64,000 nt of DNA from TMP-7 sp038212445 (GTDB lineage Bacteria; Acidobacteriota; Terriglobia; Bryobacterales; Bryobacteraceae), in the NCBI GenBank assembly GCA_038212445.1, contig JBBQUM010000021.1, forward strand, positions 62,001-126,000. The letters are read 5' to 3'. The notes under the pieces are model-generated. The model made no database searches. It was not told the DNA's origin and saw nothing but the letters and a program-made list of their open reading frames with translations. Every line of letters starts with the position of its first letter. Position 1 is the first letter of the stretch. Position numbers and translations under genes: made by a program. Shown piece after piece: positions 60,539-64,000 of this stretch.

Positions 60539-61648
60539 GTTTACTGTAGCGGTTTTGATCTTCTTCGGTCTTGGTTGCTTTGGATGGGCGGCCTGGTATT
60601 GCTTGGCTTCGATGATGCGCTGAAAGTGTTCGGGGCCTTTTGTCCAGGTGAAGGGTGTAGGATTCTCGCTGTATTTATTGAGGTATCGATGCAAGATCTC
60701 TTTCAAGTCCTTCTTGGATCGTTGAACGCTCTGCGTTAAGGCTTGCCGCGTGAGGATGCTGAAGAAGCATTCAATCATGTTCATCCAGGAGGCGTGGGTG
60801 GCGGTGTAGTGAAAATGCACGCGGGGATGTTGCAGAAGCCACTGCTTGGCTGCTTCATTCTTGTGGATGTTCAGATTATCCAAGACGACGTGGAGTTCGC
60901 GCAGCGGGTAGGCTTTGACGACGTCGTTCATGAAGCTCAGAAAGTCTAGCGTGGTCCGGCGATCCCGCACATGCGCGACAACTTTGCCGGTAGCGATTTC
61001 CAGGGCTGCAATCACGGTCTGCGTTCCATGACGGACGTATTCATTGGTCCAGGATCGAGGCTTTTTCGCACGCAGCGGTATCAACGGCTGGGTACGGTCG
61101 AGGGCTTGAATGCCAGGCTTTTCGTCCACGCAAAGCACGAACGCATTCTCGGGCGGATTAAGATACAGGCCGACGATGTCCAACAGTTTTGCTTCAAAGT
61201 CAGGATCAGGGCTGAAGGTAAATGTTCGGATGCGATGCGGTTGCAGCTTAGAGGCCACCAGCATTCGATGCACGGTACTGGAGGGCAAGCCCAGTTCTGC
61301 TGCCAGGGTCCGCACACTCCACCGGCTTTGATCGTCCGGTTGCTGGCAGACACGCGTCTGAACCTTGAGCCGAGTCTCGGCATCGTGCTTGGGCGGCCGA
61401 CCCGAACGCGGCGCATCGCGTAATCCTTCCAGTCCGTGGGCCGCAAACAAGCGCCGCCACTTGCCCACCGTGACAGGCGGAATTCGCAAGTCTGCAGCAA
61501 TCTGCTGGTTCTCGACTCCCTCCGCCGCAGCCAATACAATGCGGCTACGCATTGCCAGCGCCTGGGATGTCGAGGAAGACTGGATCAGTTTCGCCAGACT
61601 ACTGCGAGTCTCGGCGTCAAGGGAAAGCGGCGGAGCGACTCGGCCCAT
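60533..61648 (-). CDS. IS630-family DDE transposase
   Basis: 371 residues, uninterrupted. An N-terminal double helix-turn-helix (about 12-135, SRIVLAAAEGVENQQIAADL, WSVRTLAAELGLPSSTVHRM) binds the inverted repeats. The RNase H-like domain has Asp175 (LCVDEKPG), Asp257 (VVLDNLNIHKN) and Glu293 (NMIECFFSIL). The D257-E293 spacing of 35 residues is typical of IS630/mariner-like enzymes. The gene lies inside perfect terminal repeats, so the element looks functional. Confidence 0.95.
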   Translation of the reverse strand: MGRVAPPLSLDAETRSSLAKLIQSSSTSQALAMRSRIVLAAAEGVENQQIAADLRIPPVTVGKWRRLFAAHGLEGLRDAPRSGRPPKHDAETRLKVQTRVCQQPDDQSRWSVRTLAAELGLPSSTVHRMLVASKLQPHRIRTFTFSPDPDFEAKLLDIVGLYLNPPENAFVLCVDEKPGIQALDRTQPLIPLRAKKPRSWTNEYVRHGTQTVIAALEIATGKVVAHVRDRRTTLDFLSFMNDVVKAYPLRELHVVLDNLNIHKNEAAKQWLLQHPRVHFHYTATHASWMNMIECFFSILTRQALTQSVQRSKKDLKEILHRYLNKYSENPTPFTWTKGPEHFQRIIEAKQYQAAHPKQPRPKKIKTATVNN

Positions 61649-61683
61649 GCCCGAGTGTACCCGAAGTTATCGCTAGTATCAAG

Positions 61684-61702
61684 AACTAATGGGACGATGT
61701 AC
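61684..61702. repeat. Right terminal inverted repeat of the IS630 element
   Basis: AACTAATGGGACGATGTAC, the exact complement of the left repeat, followed by the TA duplication at 61703-61704. Confidence 0.9.
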
Positions 61703-61705
61703 TAG

Positions 61706-61969
61706 ATGCATTTATCCCCCGAACGCCGACGCAGCCCGCTTAGGGATGACACCTATGCGGATCTCATTAGTCCTGGCAGCGTCCCGAAGTGTAACACAGC
61801 GTGCATAGCGCGGGAAGCCGTCGCAAGCACCCCCAAATAAGAAAAACTAAGGTTTCCCCGTGAATCGAGCTAACTTTATCTAATTTTACAAAGTTCCGAT
61901 AAATTCATACTCGATTTTCGATCGCCGGTGGACCCGCGCCGTGGGTCCTGCGCCAGGCTTTCCCCCGGA
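61706..61969. other. Non-coding stretch between IS and Cys-rich relic
   Basis: No gene is seen. The part at about 61840-61920 is clearly more AT-rich than the rest of the window. On the minus strand only about 11 codons next to the IS match the frame of the PEP-CTERM remnant. Confidence 0.4.
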
Positions 61970-62280
61970 CTAGCCGCTGCCGTTGCCCTGAACGAATCCG
62001 CATAACGCCGTGGCTCGAGCGTTCTCGGCGGCGCTCAGCGTCGCAACTGTAAGTGACGTTTCCGCTAAAACGGGGAGTCCCTGAAGGTCCACTAGGTCGC
62101 TCTTGGCCGAGAAGGAAGCCAGGGCGTTTGGAGTAACCTGACGGCTACAACAGGAGACTAACTGCTCATCAGGTGTGAGTAAGTGTACACATTCATGCAG
62201 ATGTTGGACCCGCTGGCCCCGGCGTTGGTGATGTGCCCGAACCCTTCGGCTTCAATTAGGCATTTCGAGGGCGTCTTGGT
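61970..62280 (-). pseudogene. Relic of the Cys-rich surface domain, frameshifted
   Basis: The minus strand reads HITNAGASGSNICMNVYTYS, then, after a 2-base insertion in TGTG (62174-62177), PDEQLVSCCSRQVTPNALAS and, after an apparent internal loss of about 60 residues, LTVATLSAAENARATALCGF and VQGNGSG, stop at 61970. The order matches domain B of the protein encoded at 56138-57775 (NITNSGASGG..C.NVY, PDE..L..CC, VTPN, ATL, LCGF, NGSG). It is a broken third copy or the end of a broken paralogous gene. The upstream end is not defined. Confidence 0.7.
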
Positions 62281-62503
62281 GCGCTGCACACGCGCTCGTT
62301 TCTCGGATGGCCAGATGTGCTGAGGCGTGCGGGTTGGGTCAACGGACGCAGTCTGGGTGACGTTCTTCCTCGAAAAGCGGACTTGTCACCGCGGCGGCGG
62401 TTTTGCATCTGAGTCGACGAGGGTTAGCTGTTTCCTTGAGTGGCGGAAGACGTGCCCGTCAATCGTGGGACATCGTGAGTTTTCCGCCCTACCAGGAGGC
62501 CAG
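62281..62503. other. Upstream region of the multicopper oxidase gene
   Basis: No separate gene was supported. The multicopper oxidase frame stays open here, but the sequence before GTG 62504 has no signal-peptide or family features. No clear promoter was seen. A strong AGGAGG (62494-62499) lies at the end. Confidence 0.35.
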
Positions 62504-63907
62504 GTGAACAGAAGACAGTTTTTAGGCCGGTCCGCCGTTCTTGCTTCGGCCGTGACCTATGCCGGCGCCGTGCCTGCGCAATCCAGGGCGGCCGGGAAAG
62601 CCCCTGGATTGATCGACGTTGAATTGGAGGCGCGCGATTCCTGGCAATCGCTGGCGGGGAGGTCGGCGTACCTTTCCACGTTCAACGATCGATGTCCCGG
62701 GCCGATCATCGAGGCCCGCGCGGGCGATACGATTCGAATCCAGTTCCGAAATGCATTGTCAGAGGAAACCAACCTCCACTACCACGGCCTCCACATCTCG
62801 CCCGCAGGTGTCGCCGATAACAGCTTCCTCATGATTCCCCCGACAGAATCCGTGACGTACGAGCTGAATATTCCCGACAATCACCCAAGCGGCATGTTCT
62901 GGTATCACCCACATATGCATGGGACGGTCGCCCGGCAGGTATCGAGGGGCTTAGCAGGCATCATTCTCGTTCGAGGCGACTTCGATGATCTGCCTGAGGT
63001 GCGGGCCACACCAGAGAAGCTGATGGTTTTCCAGGACTTCGATCTTGGAGCAGACGGGCAGCTCATCGAACCCAGCCTTATGCAGCGAACTCAGGGTCGC
63101 GAAGGTCCTCTCGTCACGATCAACGGCTTATCAAACCCGACATCTTCTTCGCTTGTTTGCGGTGGATGGACCCGCCTAAGACTCCTGAATGCTTCCGTTT
63201 CCCGTTTCTACCGGCTTCAGTTGGAGTCGCACGCGTTCACTGTTGTGGGAACCGATGGGGGTCTCATGAGCTCCCCAATCGAGACAAACGAAATCCTTCT
63301 CGTGCCTGGGCAACGGTGCGACGTCTTTGTGTGGGGTGCTCAGCCCTCAGGGAGTTTTCGGCTATTGAATCTGCCTTACAATCGTTTTGGTGCGATGGGC
63401 GGCGGCATGGGGGCATTTCGTAAACCACCTGCCATCGAACCCAGTGTGCTGGCTACTTTCGCTTACGGCGATTCGGTGCCGCAATCCTGGACAATGCCGC
63501 AGCGATTGGCCAGTGTCGAAGCCCTGTCCGCGCCGGAACGATCACGATCATTCTCTTTCAACATGAGTACGGGCATGGGCATGTCCGGCGGCGGTTTAAC
63601 CATCAATGGCCGCTCGTTCGATCCGAATCGCGTGGATACCCAGGTCCCTCTGGATTCAATCGAGGATTGGAACCTGGTGAACACGTCGACGATGGATCAT
63701 CCGTTCCACATCCATACCAACCCGTTCCAGGTGATTGGCGCCGGTGCGGCGGTGGAACGTGCATGGAGGGATGTCGTCCTTGTTCCCGCCGGTCGAACAG
63801 TGAAGATCCGTTTGCGCTTCAGCGACTACGTAGGGAAGGCGATGTATCACTGCCACATACTCGATCACGAAGATCTCGGCATGATGGGGATCATCGAGGT
63901 GGTCTGA
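62504..63907 (+). CDS. Tat-exported multicopper oxidase (CueO/SufI-like)
   Basis: 467 residues from GTG 62504, chosen for AGGAGG 4 bases upstream and the twin-arginine signal NRRQFLGRSAVLASAVTYAG that starts there. Three cupredoxin domains carry all copper ligands: HYH (92-94), HPH and HMH in YHPHMHG (134-140), HPFHIH (399-404) and HCHILDHEDLGM (449-460) with the type 1 Cys and axial Met. Thus it should be an active laccase-type oxidase rather than a copper-free SufI. Met/Gly-rich loops (GAMGGGMGAF, MSTGMGMSGGG) suggest cuprous oxidase activity in copper tolerance. It is the last gene in the window. Confidence 0.92.
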   Translation: MNRRQFLGRSAVLASAVTYAGAVPAQSRAAGKAPGLIDVELEARDSWQSLAGRSAYLSTFNDRCPGPIIEARAGDTIRIQFRNALSEETNLHYHGLHISPAGVADNSFLMIPPTESVTYELNIPDNHPSGMFWYHPHMHGTVARQVSRGLAGIILVRGDFDDLPEVRATPEKLMVFQDFDLGADGQLIEPSLMQRTQGREGPLVTINGLSNPTSSSLVCGGWTRLRLLNASVSRFYRLQLESHAFTVVGTDGGLMSSPIETNEILLVPGQRCDVFVWGAQPSGSFRLLNLPYNRFGAMGGGMGAFRKPPAIEPSVLATFAYGDSVPQSWTMPQRLASVEALSAPERSRSFSFNMSTGMGMSGGGLTINGRSFDPNRVDTQVPLDSIEDWNLVNTSTMDHPFHIHTNPFQVIGAGAAVERAWRDVVLVPAGRTVKIRLRFSDYVGKAMYHCHILDHEDLGMMGIIEVV

Positions 63908-64000
63908 GTCGGATTCTGGCTCAAAGCGAAATCTTCCATGCTCGCTAGCCGCCGGTCGTTGTGGAATTAGAGGGCCAGTGCTACGGACGTCATCTCCGCG

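Larger units (their letters stand above)
60520..61702 (-). mobile_element. Complete IS630-family insertion sequence (1183 bp)
   Basis: Perfect 19-bp inverted repeats (GTACATCGTCCCATTAGTT at 60520-60538; its complement at 61684-61702) bound a single transposase gene. Both ends abut TA inside CTAG (60517-60520 and 61702-61705). This fits the known IS630-family habit of inserting at CTAG/TA with TA duplication. The repeats extend imperfectly inward for about 15 more bases, with TAGCG shared. Intact repeats and gene suggest a recent or active insertion. Confidence 0.9.

Overview
The window looks like chromosomal DNA of an Acidobacteriota member, most likely from the Solibacteraceae/Bryobacteraceae (Candidatus Solibacter-like). 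This is an inference from gene content, not a database result. The clues are a giant Oar-type TonB receptor with an N-terminal carboxypeptidase-regulatory domain, three exported proteins ending in the ~200-residue 'Solibacter' C-terminal module (TIGR03437 type), a TPR-bearing Ser/Thr kinase, a BlaI/BlaR1 pair, PEP-CTERM proteins, LpxA/LpxD (a Gram-negative envelope) and high G+C coding bias. No tRNA, rRNA, CRISPR array or phage region was recognised.

Layout. 0-5.9 kb: the tail of a sigma-54 activator, a PilZ protein, an efflux adaptor lipoprotein, a coiled-coil membrane protein, gamma-glutamyltranspeptidase and a SpoU methyltransferase. 5.9-11.1 kb: hutH, a GNAT acetyltransferase, priA and an exported RidA gene broken by an amber codon. 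11.2-19.1 kb: the TonB receptor, an acetamidase, then a decay zone where a DUF4139 gene and a trypsin-like protease gene are both frameshifted and joined tail to tail at about 18,240-18,252. 19.2-24.7 kb: quinone reductase, Xaa-Pro peptidase, accB, accC, then a membrane protein/winged-helix regulator pair with its own promoter and palindrome. 24.9-36.3 kb: exported lipase-like, matrixin and NHL-repeat proteins around divergent lpxD/lpxA and purA. 36.3-44.6 kb: blaI-blaR1, an AlkD-like protein, DUF885, an MBL hydrolase, ygfZ, a PHP phosphoesterase and a Cys/Met-metabolism PLP enzyme. 44.6-55.9 kb: a third TIGR03437 protein, a Tat-exported Gfo/Idh/MocA oxidoreductase, the Ser/Thr kinase, ndk, sucCD, trpD and DUF1223. 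56-64 kb: a Cys-rich/Ig-like surface protein, a PEP-CTERM protein, DUF72, DUF3667, a complete IS630-family element inserted into a PEP-CTERM remnant, a frameshifted relic of the Cys-rich domain, and a multicopper oxidase.

Most genes are housekeeping (TCA cycle, purine, lipid A, fatty acid, tryptophan, histidine catabolism, replication restart) mixed with exported proteins of unknown targets. Operons are short, and convergent neighbours repeatedly overlap at their 3' ends. The least ordinary material is (i) the tail-to-tail deletion scar at 16.2-19.1 kb, (ii) a Cys-rich domain present twice in one protein and again as a relic 4.5 kb away beside the IS, (iii) a palindrome shared by a regulator promoter and the purA leader, and (iv) a BlaR1-type sensor with a Pro- and Gly-rich tail. 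I did not find a convincing new multi-gene defence or biosynthetic system.
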